This document shows positions 23,815 through 35,790 of a DNA stretch of 64,000 bases, piece by piece. This DNA comes from Hyalella azteca (Eukaryota > Arthropoda > Malacostraca > Amphipoda > Hyalellidae), in NCBI RefSeq assembly GCF_000764305.2, contig NW_025932839.1, positions 1-64,000 of the forward strand. The letters are read 5' to 3'. How positions within the stretch are numbered: the stretch's first letter is position 1; the number at the start of each line of letters is the position of its first letter. The notes beneath the pieces are model-generated. The model had not been told where the DNA came from and searched no databases. It saw nothing but the letters and a program-made list of their open reading frames with translations. The position numbers and the translations under genes were made by a program.

Positions 23815-25400
23815 CGATTTTTCATAAATTCCATATATAAGGAACACTGGAGACCACCGTAAAATATAATTACCTCTGAATTATTTAAAAATTATTCAAA
23901 TAAACGAAGACATTAGAGCCATAATTAGTTTACGAATGAGACATCAGTAGTTGAAATTCATGCAAACAATGAAAATATATATAATGTTAGGCCCCTTTCA
24001 CACAGGGAGGGAAATCCCGCCGGCGGGAAAAAAACCGCCGCAAGATTTCCCGCCGAACCTCAGCGGACATACAAAATGTGCACTGCTATTCACACACGAC
24101 GGCTTTTCACGCGGCGTGAAATTCCACGCCTGACGACCGCGTGTGTCAAGCTAAAAGTGCGGCGGGATTTCCCGCGTCAGTTTAGCTTGCAATGGGATTC
24201 AATGTAATCTTTCACACGGGGCGGTTTTTCACGCCGCTACCTAGTGTGGTACAGACAGTGGGTCGGCGAGAGTGTGTGTGAGAGTTAAAGATAGTTTTTC
24301 AATAGCAGGCACGGCGTCTTTCAACTGCATGCTGTTGTGGGTTAATTTGCCTTGTACACAAGACAATAATTGATCAAAACTTTCGGCAGACATTCGGAAA
24401 TAATTGAAGAATTTTACTTCATCTTCTCTTAATTTTCAGAATAGCGTGGCAAATTCACCTTCTTGTTGCCTTAATTTTACTATATTGTGAACCCAGCACC
24501 TCCTTTTCTTTCTTTGCTGTCTTTTATGCAGCAAATATAAAGGAAAGCCTTCTTTTATTTGTTATGAGCAGCCATTTATAGATATAGTTCATAAAAACTG
24601 AGGACCACTACGGAGAACAGAGCTGCAAGACTGATAGATTCCAGCGTGAAAAACCGCCTCGTGTGAATGATAGCGCGGGATATCCCGCGGCGGTTTTTTT
24701 CACGTCAGCGGGATTTCCCGCCCTGTGTGAAAGGGGCTTTAGAGACGAAATGTATTCAAAGTTCAGAGTGGAGAGTAGTATCTACATTAGTCATACCTGA
24801 AGTTGCGCCATGTCATCAGTATTCATGTATTCATGTATCCTAAACCTGTATCTAATCTGTGATGGCCGAAAAAGATATAAAGCTAAGAGAGATGCTAGAA
24901 CGATTGTATAACTTGCTAGTGCTACTGTGCCAGTCGCAGCTCAGCCAACTGATTTACATTGCCGGCAAATTGTTAACTCGTTGAAATCTGCGCGTATGCG
25001 ACAACCTCTTGAGAAGAATAGAGGAGTGAAGGCAGGTAAATGAGAAATTTATGTGTAAGCTTGAATAAATCTTCCTTCAATAAATATTTTATAATTTCAT
25101 TGTTATAAATAGAATTATCAAATTCAAGTTATTGTCGAGTTGGGAATAAAATGCATTCTCTTGCCAGCAATAAAAAACTGAGGATGGAGAATGGACTTTC
25201 TAATGGGAGTTCTATGAGTTAGTATAAAGAGGCTTTTTTTATTTACAATTATGAAATTTGTCCAAGCAACCAGGTTTTCTAATGAAAGATATATAATAAA
25301 TCCCAAGCAACGTCTGAACTCGTACGGAAATGCCTGCCAAACTATACTAATATCAGTCAAAATATAGCTATAATAAATTTGTTTGGTAACAATTCCACTG
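23815..25400 (-). repeat. Macrosatellite modules G-F-E, minus orientation
   Basis: G/F sequence is interrupted at a TTA by the Harbinger-type MITE at 23987-24741 and continues to 25110 (F), then E to about 25400. It joins plus-strand B-end sequence at 25400. Confidence 0.75.
23987..24741. mobile_element. PIF/Harbinger-type MITE with TTA duplication
   Basis: A TTA target duplication (23987-23989, 24739-24741) flanks a 749-bp body. TIRs start GGCCCCTTTCACACAGGG on the left and AGCCCCTTTCACACAGGG on the right, and continue into CGGGAAATCCCGC. Uninserted copies read ATGTTAGAGACG at this place, which proves the borders. Subterminal GC-rich palindromes (CCGCCG, CGCGGCG) are repeated through the element. 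The 3-bp TTA site and the TIR style fit the Harbinger/PHIS group. No transposase is present. Confidence 0.9.
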
Positions 25401-26900
25401 ACATTGAAAAATTTTGCCAAACTGTGAAGGGATTTTTTACCGCGTTGAAAGTTGAGATATTTTGGTCTGGCGAGCGAGATACGAGTTCAAAATAATCGAC
25501 CGTGCAAAAACGTCGCAAAGATTTAATTTAATCTTATTTTCTATGGTAACTTTGACTCACTCTATACTTATTTTTTTCATTAAAATTCTTGTACAGAACA
25601 CAAATTTCATACACAATTCAATTTTCGTGTTGTGATTCTTATATATAAAGTTATTCGTGCCCTCGAATGTCGTGCCCTTGAAAGTCATTCGTGCCCTAAT
25701 GTCCTTATTTCACTGACATTCACTTCTCAGATTGTAATCATTCTCCCGATCATCACAGATCTGCCGCCATGTTTTACGGTTGGGAGGAGGCAGTCGGGAT
25801 TAAATGACAGCTACACAAGTGCTTCTTGAAGCCATTAGGTTCCTCATAAACTAATACATAAACCCCATCTCGCATACAAAAATTAAAAAAATTCAGAGTT
25901 CTTGTATTTTTTCATGTAAACTTCTACGATAGCGGTCAAACATATTTCTCATGTCTGCCACTCATTATTTGAAAGTTTCCACATGTTCAGTAACAATGTA
26001 TATGTAAAAAACTTCGGATCGAGTGTGAAGGGGTTTAATATAAAATAGTTGATGATAGGCAATGTATTATTTGAAATCGAAATGTATGTAATAAGAAAAT
26101 TTATATGCATATTATGTGTTTTAATTTCGAACACCCACGAATGCCCACCTCAGTAAATCCCGGGATGCTTATTGTTAACAATTCAGAGGCTATGTTCTCC
26201 AGGGAGAATGATCCGCAAATTTGAATTGTATGAGCTTCACTAACACAGCTTGCCCTTTATTTTATGAGCTTGTTATATTCTGCCAGAAAAATTCACAATT
26301 ACTTAATGTTTTGTTCACCATAAGCTTGTAAATAATTTTAGACGCGGCTGCAGAATTTTAGAACCGGGCTATTAGGTTGCGGTACGCATGACTGCCATAT
26401 AATTACCATCAGTTGACATCTGTATATTATTGGACCAGTTAAAAATATAATATTACGCTTGTTCTCAAATGGAGCTGCAACTAGAAGGTGATACAATAAG
26501 TCAGAAAATTTTATTTATGTGGATAATGGCACGCACGCGCTGGTGAACGTCCAAAAACGCAGAGAAACTTACTTGAACTTCATCACGTACAAATTATAGC
26601 CTTTTTAATGAAGCTTTGGAAAGACCTTCAACCAAAACATTTAAGCTCGTAGCGCTTTATAGTCTCTTCCTGTCTATTGAATTCTTAGTGGCACCGCACG
26701 CACGTATTTTGATATAGTTTGGCAGGCATTTTCATACGAGTTCGATTGACATTTTGGTATTATATTATTACACCAAACTATTATCATTATACCAAACAAA
26801 TATATTTCAATTAAAATTTTATTGATATTGGTATAGTTTGCCAGACATTTTCGTGCGATTTCAGACGTTGCTAGGGATTGATTATATATCTTCAATAAGA
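25401..26900 (+). repeat. Macrosatellite modules B-end, C, D, E
   Basis: Contiguous plus-strand run from the 'ccaaactgtgaagg' end of B through C (25440-26000), a D variant shared with 3560-3860, and E (26330-26890). This copy proves the B-C-D-E order. Confidence 0.8.
25655..25712 (+). repeat. 15-bp minisatellite, about 3 copies
   Basis: Short version of the module C array. Confidence 0.85.
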
Positions 26901-27224
26901 TAGTTCGTTGTTTAGAATTAAATTTCAAAAATTTTAATATATTCCTATCAATGGAATTATAAAATAGAAGTTTTTCGGCAACGCCAGGCTAACCTGCTAT
27001 ATTATAGTTAGTAATAAAATGCATTCTCTTACCACCGATCGAACTCGTATATAATAAAGACTGAGGATGGATAAAAGAGGAGTGAATGGGAGTTCTATGA
27101 GTTATTATAAAGAGGTTCCTTGATTTACATTTTTGCTATTTTATCCAAACAACGGGGTTTTCAAATTAAAGATATATAATCAATCCCAAGCAACGTCTGA
27201 ACTTGATGCGAAAATGCCTGTCAA

Positions 27225-29388
27225 CCCAAGTAAAAATTTAGGGTGGCGCATCGATGATTATAGGTGGCGATGGTAGATTGCAGGTGGCGTAACGGTAAGT
27301 GGCCAGATCTGCCAAAAATCGACAATAAAACTCCAATAAATTGAGAGGGTGGCGAGTATAGGTGGCATTCATCGATGAATCATCGATGATTTATAGGATC
27401 TGAATCATCGAAGGCACATTGCAGGTAAATCTCTTGTACGCCACCTCTAACCGTTTTCCCAAACAGCACAGTACACGAAGGAATTTGCCACTGTGATTTT
27501 TCCAAGGTAGAAAGGAGTTATTGGGTTGCGGTTCATTCGAGATCCAGATGAAACCACGATTTCGTTCTGCGTGCTTGGCTTGTAAGATTTTGATTCACGT
27601 TTAATTTAGCGTAAATTCGGCAGGTACGAGTAAAACTGACGGACAGTTGTAGGGCGTTCACAAATTTTTCATGCAACAGTGAAGTAGCTGGGCATGTATT
27701 GGACTGCTCCTGATATAAATTTCAGAATAGCAGTGGAAAATTTTGTTGCGAAAAAGAAAGTTTTCCAAAAGATAATGGCGAATTCAATTTTTCATATGTA
27801 TTGCAGCTAACGGCCACCATCTTCCTGATATTGTTTTCAAAATAAAAGTATTCTAAATGGTATGTTATGCTAACCTCGAGGAAAATAAACTTTCTTCTTT
27901 ATGTTACTCCATTACTCTTATTTCGCCTCAAGACTGCTCAATCGGTTCTGCCCCACCCTGTATACTGCGTAAATTTATTGCGAATTTTGTGCAGGCTCCA
28001 AGTATGCTGTGCTTGAAATATTGCGATCAATTGAGACTAATTGATTGTATCATTAAGTCTAAATTATATGGTTCGATTATGTGTGTTTCACGATATTTAT
28101 ATTATTTTCAAGTTGACGCATTTATCTCAAGCCACGTTGACGTAGCATGACAGCGGCCCGGCATCTCTAAAGCGCAGCGAGCAGCTACACGTGTACACGT
28201 TCATACCTGTTTCATACCTGTTGGGTTGGAGCACGTCGGCGTTGAGCTTCTTTCTCATTAATCATTAACACGTCCTGCTTGGAATACGTGTTTTCCGAGT
28301 AATTTGCTGTCAAAATAGTATCCTCTTTACGCAGAGGGATACGAGTAAAAATTCGGTTTTCTTTCGCTGAATTTGATAGTGAAATTTAATTATTTTGGGG
28401 AAATTTCCTTAAACCGCCAGATAATTATTTTAAGTTTACGTCTACACTTCTAATTAAGTGAAGTCTACGTCTTTCCTACGAAAAATATTAAACATTAGGC
28501 TGCCGAAAAATAGTGACACGAAGTGATGGAGGCATTTCACGCCTAACTTTTCAAAATCATCGAGTGATAATTCGTTAAAACACGCAAGAATATACTTGAC
28601 GAAAATATTTCAAATCGAGACGCTGTTAAAATTGGTGTAATTTTTACAATATTAAACTTCGATACTCATAAATCATTTTCCTGTAGCCTTTGCTCTGAGC
28701 TGAACCATCGTTCGTTATGGATAAACGAAGTATCTTTCAGCGGCTATTTTCTCGATAATAGCAGCATGTTCATATAAAATGGCGAATGGAACCATCTAAT
28801 CATCACGGTGGGAGAATTAACTTCTATCATTCGATGAAATTAATATTTTCAATACTTCAGTTAAATCTTTTAAAATAACTCGACTGCCATGTCCTCTCCG
28901 ATGGCGCAACGGTAGAGGTTCTGCTTCGCGTGCGGGAGATCGGGGTTCGAATCCTGCAGGCTGGACTTTCTTCAAGTCGATTTCTCACGAGGTATGTGTA
29001 TGGTACTCTGATAATTTGTTCCTGTTACTTGTCTGACATTGTTACTTGTACTGCCAAGGTGTATATTCATACGTAGTCCTCAGAAAATGGTTGTCTGGAG
29101 CAATGTCAGTAAATGTAAATGCATCATATGTGAAGCTAAAGGAAAAATTTTTAGCGACTTCATTTTAAAGGTGGCCATCGGTGGCTCATCGATGCGCCAC
29201 CGGTGCCAATGGGCAGTTATTGGTGGAAGAAGAGTTTTTCGAGTAGGGTGGCCATAGGCAGGTTATAGGTGGAACATAGGCCGGACACGCCATCGATGCC
29301 ACATCGATGCGCCATCGGTGCTCCACCTATAATTTCCACCTGTAGCCACTGATAATCATCGATGCGCCACCTTAAATTTTTATTTGGG
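27225..29388. mobile_element. 2.16-kb element with CCC...GGG ends
   Basis: Ends CCCAAGTAAAAATTTA and, reverse-complemented at the right, CCCAAATAAAAATTTA. The first and last ~90 bases are arrays of GGTGGC/CATCGATGATTA motifs in inverted order. Uninserted copies read GCCTGTCAAACTATACC, so the insertion duplicated AA (2 bp). No transposase is recognisable; the longest frame (27857-28150) has no known domain. It carries a tRNA-Ala-like sequence near its right end. Superfamily not assigned. Confidence 0.8.
28894..28965 (+). tRNA. tRNA-Ala(CGC)-like sequence, degenerate
   Basis: Box A TGGCGCAACGG and box B GGTTCGAATCC have tRNA spacing. The anticodon arm TCTGC-TTCGCGT-GCGGG pairs fully, giving anticodon CGC (Ala) with T33 in place. 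However, the acceptor stem pairs at only about three of seven positions and the T stem has two mismatches, so this is a tRNA pseudogene or a SINE head rather than a working tRNA. It lies inside the 27225-29388 element. Confidence 0.45.
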
Positions 29389-30999
29389 AAACTATGCCAA
29401 TATCGATCAAAATATAGTAATAATATATTTGTTTGGTATAATGATAGTTTGTTAATGTAATATAATAGCAAAATGTCAATTGAACTCGTATGCAAATGCC
29501 TGCCGAACTATACCAAAATATGTGCGTGCGGTGCCACTAAGAATTTAATAGACAGGAAGAGACTATAAAGCGCTACGAGCTTTAATGTTGAAATGTCTTA
29601 GCGCTTTATAGTCTCTTCCTGTCTATTAAATTCTTAGTGGCACCGCAAGCACATATTTTGGTATAGTTTGGCGGGCATTTTTATACGAGTTCGATTGACA
29701 TTCGTTATTAGATTATTACACTAAACTATTATTATATTATCAAACATCACAAATATATTAATACTATATTAAGATTGATATTGTTATAGTTTGGCAGGCA
29801 TTTTCATATCGAGTTCAGACGTTGCTTGGGATTGATTATATATCTTTAGTTAGAAACCTCGTTGCTTGGATAAAATTTCAAAATTGTAAATAAAAAAGTT
29901 TTTTTTTATACTAACTCATAGAATTCTCATACACTCCTCCATTCTCCATCCTCAGTTTTTTATTGATGGCATGAGAATGCATTTTATTCCTTCGACAATA
30001 ACTTAAATTTGATAATTCCATTTATAACAATGAAATTATAAAATATTTATTGAAAGAAGATCTATTCAAACTTACGCACGTAACGTCATTACCCTGCCTT
30101 TACTCCTCTATTCTTCTTTAGAGGTTGCCGCATACGCGCAGATTTCAACGAATTAACAATTTGCTGGCAATGAAAAGCAGTTGGCTGAGCTGTGACTGGC
30201 ACAGCAGCATTCGCAAATATTACAGTCTCTCAAAGTCTCTTTTCAGCTCTATGAGCCTTACGGCCACCAAAAATCTTTAGAAACTTCGAATAAAAATAGC
30301 AACCGATGGAAGTGCGAGCCGACATTGGTACATGGATACTGATAACATGGCGTTATTTCAGGTATGACCAATGTTGATACAAGTCAATGATGTACAGAAA
30401 ATTTTCCCACTCTGAACTTTGAATACATTTCGTCTCTAACATTAAATATGTATTTTTTTATTGTTTGTATGTATTTCAACTACTGATGTTTCATTCGAAA
30501 ACTAATTATGGCTCCATTGTCTGCGTTTATTTCGAATAATTTTTACATACCTCAGAGTAAATTATATTTTGCGATGGTCTCCAGTGTTCCTTATTTATGG
30601 AATTTATGAAAAAATTGGTTTCAATTTACTGAATAGTTCAATAATGTTATTCACAACGATGAGCCCGAACATTAACAAAACTAATAACGGAAAGCCTATA
30701 TTTAAAAAATATTCTCGAGGCTGTTAGTCTTCACTATGCAAGCCTCTCATTCATTCTTATTCATTTATAAACATTCATCGTCGATGTCAGACGTGCGGTA
30801 CCCAGCTGACGGTGACGTCAGAGATGATGTCAGGAGGTTACAAGCGCACGTTTAATAGTTCTTTAATTTGAGGCCGCAGGCCACAGAGGATGCATTAAGA
30901 TGATAGTTTATGGTAACGTTGTCATGTCACCATAATTATGAGCCACCATCCATGTCACTATTAATTATAATTAATTATTGAGGGCCAAGTGGTACCTTA

Positions 31000-31225
31000 C
31001 ATGATGGCCCAGTGGCTACAGTTTAGAGCACCAGATTTGGAGCAGAGGGTTGCGGGTTTGATCCCAACTACCTGCGAAAATTTCTGGTCAGAATCGGCGA
31101 GGAGGCCGGGCGGTTAAGCGCAGCAGAATTGTAGCAGTGAGTTGCGAGTTCGAGAACGCAACAAGCTGTGAATGTTCTGTGATGTTAAGAATCGGCGAGA
31201 GTCCTACGGCCTAATAAACGCTGAT
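31000..31225 (+). mobile_element. tRNA-like SINE head (module A), copy 3
   Basis: Same as 11461-11692: box A TGGCCCAGTGG at 31005-31015 and box B-like GGGTTTGATCCCA at about 31053-31065. Confidence 0.65.
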
Positions 31226-31720
31226 ACCGCTGTATGTATGTACAAGATGATGGGGCCTTATGCTGTACGGTTACAGAAATTGTCCAGAGTTGGCTTATTC
31301 AGAACTCAAGCAGGATCTACTAACCGTTCTTCAGGCTCTGTATTTTGATATCGATCAGTTTTAAATTGGAATTACGATATAAAACTAAACATGTTGTGGC
31401 ACCGGTGCACAAAAACTGACATTAGGCAAATGTTGAGCAAATTCACGTACGGGTTGCTGTTTAAATTAGTTTCCCGCACTCGTGGTTTTTTGTTTCTATT
31501 TATTAGGACAAACATTCTTATTTTGCGATAATCATCGATTCGTATGGAAGATGAGTGATGTCCATTGATATTTCGTGGCCATGCACTTGTTTTACTTATG
31601 TCATATGCGTGTGTATGAAAATGTTATATCGAGATGGTGATATTTTATACGCCTCGAAAAATATATAACCTATCAAGTGATAGAGATTCTAGGACGACAA
31701 GTTGCTAGTCCTTATGTCAA

Positions 31721-32736
31721 TTGAGGGGGCGTCTGGCCAAAATTTTATCTCGGCTATTTACGGACGGATCAATTTGAAACTTGGTACACATGTGTGAAAC
31801 TGAAAAATAGACAGCTTTGATTCAGGCAAATTTTTCGAAATAAATGAAAAAAATGTGAAATTCTTTGAAAACGGCCAAAAAAGAGGGTATTGTGGAAGAC
31901 TATCTCCTCCTAGGATTTTCAAGCTACAACATCGAGACACATATCATTCGAGGCGTAAAGACCATATCTACAGATTTACAGTAGTTTTTCTTTTTTGAAA
32001 TTCAAATTTTTGTGGGTGGAGGGGCATTTTTTGTAAAATTTTCTATAAAATTCTCGATTTCCTCCTTCCCCCCCCCTTTTTTCAAAATATTTTCAAAATT
32101 ATAACGAAATTGAATAATAACTAAAATTATTCAATAGAACTTTCATTTGCGAATCGAATGGTATATCTCTCATCGCTGTAGCTTAAGAACTCTAGGAGGA
32201 GATAGGTTTGCAGTGACAATAAGTTAACTGTTCAGTAGAGCCCGACGGAGTCCCGCGCGCCTCATATCGGCATGCAAGATTGTAAATAAAGAAAAGTAGC
32301 AAATAACTGGGGCCACACTTTCATAAAAATTAAGAGATCGTAAGTTCATTAGCCAATCATTGACGGCCTTTCAAGCTAAATCCACCAATCACAGACAAGA
32401 AAATAGAGCGTAAGTATTTAGGTTCACTTAGAAAGTTTTGTAAGTATGGCCCGGAGCTCAATTTCTGTCAAGTATGGTGCGTGCGACTGCAGCCGGGTTA
32501 CTTACGCGAAGTGTGTTTGGACTAGCTATTAAAGTGCACTGCCGGTAAATTCTGCCTATGTTAAATCTTAAAGAACTCCACCAACCCTAGCCCATACGCG
32601 ATCTGTCGTGAACGCATAAATCAACATACAGAGATGGTTTTGGTACCGTTGGATAGGTCAGAATATCAGCTTTAATCTGAGACTAAAAACCGGAAAGGCC
32701 ATAATCCAAAATTTATGGCCAGACGCTCCCCTTCAA
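31721..32736. mobile_element. TTAAGGGG-family element, diverged copy
   Basis: Ends TTGAGGGGGCGTCTGGCCA and, inverted, TTGAAGGGGAGCGTCTGGCC. It interrupts module B, which resumes at 32737. The interior contains the family's shared 'ttttcaagctacaacatcgagacacata' region (31915-31945), a G/C homopolymer-rich tract and the CCCGCGCGCC motif near 32250. Non-coding. Confidence 0.8.
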
Positions 32737-33237
32737 CAGCGGCTTTATTTATGCGACTTAATTTACGCTTATTAATAAATTCTATAAACCCAGGGTGAGG
32801 ATATTTTCGTGATTTAATTAAATGACTTCCTATTTCAAACAGCCATAGATTTTGCTATGACTAAGAAGTAATAGGACGATGAAATGTTAAACTAAATTTT
32901 CGTTTTTTTAGCGTATCGTTATCAATCGTATACGTAATAAATATATTGTCCCAATAAAGGAGTGATAATGGCTAGCAATTTCACAGGCATTGAAAATTTT
33001 TACCAAACAGTGAAGGTTTTTTTACCGCAGTGAAAGTCGAGATATTTTTGTATGTCGAGCCAGATACGAGTTCACAATTTTCGACCGTGCAAAAACGTCG
33101 CAAAGATTTAATTTAATCTTATTTTCTATTGTTACTTTGCCTCGCTCTATACATATTTTTTTTTCATTTAAATTCTTGTACCTAATACAAATTTCGTAGA
33201 CAATTTAATTTTCGTTTTGGGAATCTTATGTATAAAG

Positions 33238-33302
33238 TTATTCGTGCCCTCGAATGTCTTGCCGCCGAATGTCGTGCCCTCGAAAGTCATTCGTGCCCTC
33301 GT
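33238..33302 (+). repeat. 15-bp minisatellite, about 4 copies
   Basis: Module C array with one variant monomer (GCCGCCGAATGTC). Confidence 0.85.
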
Positions 33303-33689
33303 GTCCTTATTTCACTGACATTCACTTCTCAGATTGTAATCATTCTTCCGATCATCACAGATCCGCGGCCATGTTTTACGGATGGGAGGAGGCAGTCGGG
33401 ATTAAATGACAGCTACACAAGTGCTTCTTGAAGCCATTAAGTTCCTCATAAACTAATACATAAACCCCATCAGGCATACAGAATTCAGAGTTCGTGTAAT
33501 TCCGTCATACAAACTTCCACGAAAGCGGTCCTACAGATTACTTATGCGTCTTGGCACTTATTACGAGCTTTCATTTTACGTGTTCAGTGTCATTGGTATA
33601 TGTAAGAGACTTCGGCCTATAATGTTGAATAAGCATGTAAAGATGTCTTTAATAATGAAACGGAATGTATGTTTTGACATTGAATTGCA

Positions 33690-34128
33690 ATTCTTAGTAA
33701 TAAAAGGCACTCTCTTGCCAGCGATCGAACTCTTATATAATAATTACTGAGTAAGGAGAAAGGAGGAGTGGATGGGAGTTCTGTGAATTAGTATAAAGAG
33801 GTTTTTCTTTGATTTACATTTTTTGAAATTTTATCTAAACAACGGGGTTTTCTAATAAAAGATGTATAATCAATCCCAAGCAACGTCTGAACTCGATACG
33901 AAAATGCCAGCCAAACTATACCAATATCAACCAAAATATAATTATAATAAATTTGTTTGGTATAATAATAAGAGTTTGGTATAATAATATAATACCTTAA
34001 AATAATGAATTTGGTAAAGTACGTGTTATACCAATTACCTTAAATTGGTATTACAATATGGAATAAAACATGTCGTGGCACCGGTTCACGAAAACTGACA
34101 GTAAGCAAATGTTAAGCAACCTCACGTA
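33690..34128. repeat. Macrosatellite patchwork: F/E (minus) then B (plus)
   Basis: 33690-34010 is F-end and E in minus orientation; from about 34028 it is plus-strand B ('taaattggtattac' to 'cctcacgta'), where a Tc1 entered. Confidence 0.7.
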
Positions 34129-35296
34129 CAGTGAGGAAAATAAGTATTTAGTCAGTCCCAAAATGCGCAATTTCTCCTACTTGAAGTGATGAGAGAGGCC
34201 AACAATTGATATCATAGGGAGACCTCAACTATGAGAGGTAAAATGTGAAAAAATTTGAGAAATCATTTTGTTGGACTTTCAAATTTGTTATTTGCAAATG
34301 ATGGTGGAAAATAAGTATTTGGTCACCTACAAACAATCAAGATTTCTGGCTGTCACAGACCTGTAACTTCTTTTTTTTTAAAAGACTTCACTTTCCCCCA
34401 TTCATTACCTGTATTAATGGAACCTGTTTGAAGTCGTTAACTCTATAAAGGACACCTTCCCATAACCTCAAACAGTCACACTTGAAACTCCACTATGGTG
34501 AAGACGAAAGAGCTGTCGGAGGACACCAGAGACCGAAATGTAGACCTGCACAAGGCTGGGAAGAATGAATCTGCAATAGGCAAGCAGCTTGGTGTGAAGA
34601 AATCTACTGTGGGAGCAATAATCAGAAAATGGAAGACCTACAAGAACACTACTGATTTCCCTCGATCTGGGGCTCCACGCAAGATCTCAGCCCGTGCATG
34701 GGGTCAAAACGATCACAAGAACGGTGAGGAAAAATCCCAGAACCACAAGGGGGGATCTAGTGAATGACCTACAGAAAGCTGGGACCAACGTTACAGAGGC
34801 TACCATCAGCAACACACTACAACGCCAGGGACTGAGATCTTGCAGGGCCAGACGTGTCCCCATGCTTAAGCCAGTCCATGTCCAGGCCCGTTTGAAGTTT
34901 GCTAGAGAGCATTTAGATGTTCCAGAGGAGTATTGGGAGAATGTCATATGGTCAGATGAAACCAAAGAAGGACTATTTGGTAAATATACAACTCGTCGTG
35001 TTTGGAGGGAAGTGAGTGCGGAGTTGCATTCAAAGAACATCATACCAACTGTAAAGCTGGGGGGTGACAACATTATGCTTCTGGGCTATTTTTTCTGCTA
35101 AGGGACCAGGACGGTTGGTCCGTGTACATGAAAAATTAAATGGGGCATGGATCGTGAGATTTTGGATGCAAACCTCCTTCCATCACCAAGGGCAATGGAG
35201 ATAATACGTGGCTGGGTCTTTCAGCATGACAATGATCCCAAGCACACTGCCAGGGCAACAGAGGAGTGGCTTCGTAAGAAACATTTCTAAGTCTAA
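34129..35296 (+). mobile_element. Tc1 element, right end lost
   Basis: Starts CAGTGAGGAAAATAAG next to a TA (34127-34128) in module B. It is the same Tc1 family as 12896-14487 in the opposite orientation. About 400 bp, including the end of the transposase and the whole right inverted repeat, are missing: at about 35296 it runs straight into the 31-bp satellite. Confidence 0.88.
34495..35290 (+). pseudogene. Tc1 transposase pseudogene, truncated
   Basis: Starts at ATG 34495 ([14 protein letters not shown]), with the paired helix-turn-helix region intact to about residue 65. A frameshift near 34695 moves the reading to another frame, which carries [11 protein letters not shown] and then the first catalytic Asp in VIWSDETKEG. 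After a stop at 35100 the second Asp is seen in [14 protein letters not shown]. The gene ends with LRKKHF before the third catalytic residue (Glu of NPIENL), so the enzyme cannot be active. It is less decayed at the amino end than the copy at 13080-14123. Confidence 0.9.
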
Positions 35297-35790
35297 GGGC
35301 CGTCAGCTGGATACCGCACGTCTGACGTCACCGTCAGCTGGGTACCTCACGTCTGACGTCACCGTCAGCTGGGTACCTCACGTCTGACGTCACCGTCAGT
35401 TGTCTGACGTCACCGTCAGCTGGGTACCGCACGGCTGACGTTACCGTCAGCTGGGTACCTCACGTCTGACGTCACCGTCAGCTGGATACCGCACGTCTGA
35501 CGTCACCGTCAGCTGGGTACTGCACGTCTGACGTCACCGTCAGCTGGGTACCTCACGTCTGATGTCACCGTCAGCTGGGTACCTCACCTCTGACGTCACC
35601 TTCAGCTGGGTACCTCACGTCTGACGCCATCGTCAGCTGGGTACCTCACCTCTGACGTCACCTTCAGCTGGGTACCTCACGTCTGACGCCACCGTCAGCT
35701 GGTACCGCACCTCTGACGTCACCGTCAGCTGGGTACCGCCCGTCTGACGTCACCGTCAGCTGGGTACCTCACCTCTGACGTCGACGATGT
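35297..35790 (-). repeat. 31-bp satellite array, about 16 copies
   Basis: Period 31: GTCAGCTGGGTACCTCACGT then CTGACGTCACC. Each good monomer contains the palindromes CAGCTG, GGTACC and TGACGTCA. By eye about 11 monomers keep a perfect TGACGTCA. Variants CCTCTGACGTCACCTTC and CGTCTGACGCCA alternate near 35580-35700, a small higher-order repeat. Confidence 0.95.

Larger units (their letters stand above)
26901..29585 (-). repeat. Macrosatellite modules F-E, minus orientation, hosting a 2.16-kb element
   Basis: F-end (26920-27180) and E (27181-27224 and 29389-29585) in minus orientation; the intervening bases are the insertion. At 29585 it meets its own inverse, making a palindromic junction. 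Confidence 0.75.
29586..33690 (+). repeat. 3.7-kb macrosatellite unit, most complete plus copy
   Basis: E (29590-29870), F (29880-30420), G (30420-30900, with one 31-bp monomer at about 30790), A (31000-31225), B (31230-31715 and 32740-33010), C (33010-33600), start of D (33600-33690). It is broken only by the MITE at 31721-32736. This copy fixes the order E-F-G-A-B-C-D. Confidence 0.85.

Noticed and set aside
27857..28150. 97-codon ORF inside the 2.16-kb element as its transposase
   Set aside because: No DDE or helix-turn-helix motif and far too short.
34687..35073. 128-codon minus-strand ORF
   Set aside because: Antisense shadow of the Tc1 transposase pseudogene.
35297..35790. 31-bp array as a possible CRISPR array
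   Set aside because: There are no unique spacers; monomers are directly adjacent and the genome is eukaryotic.
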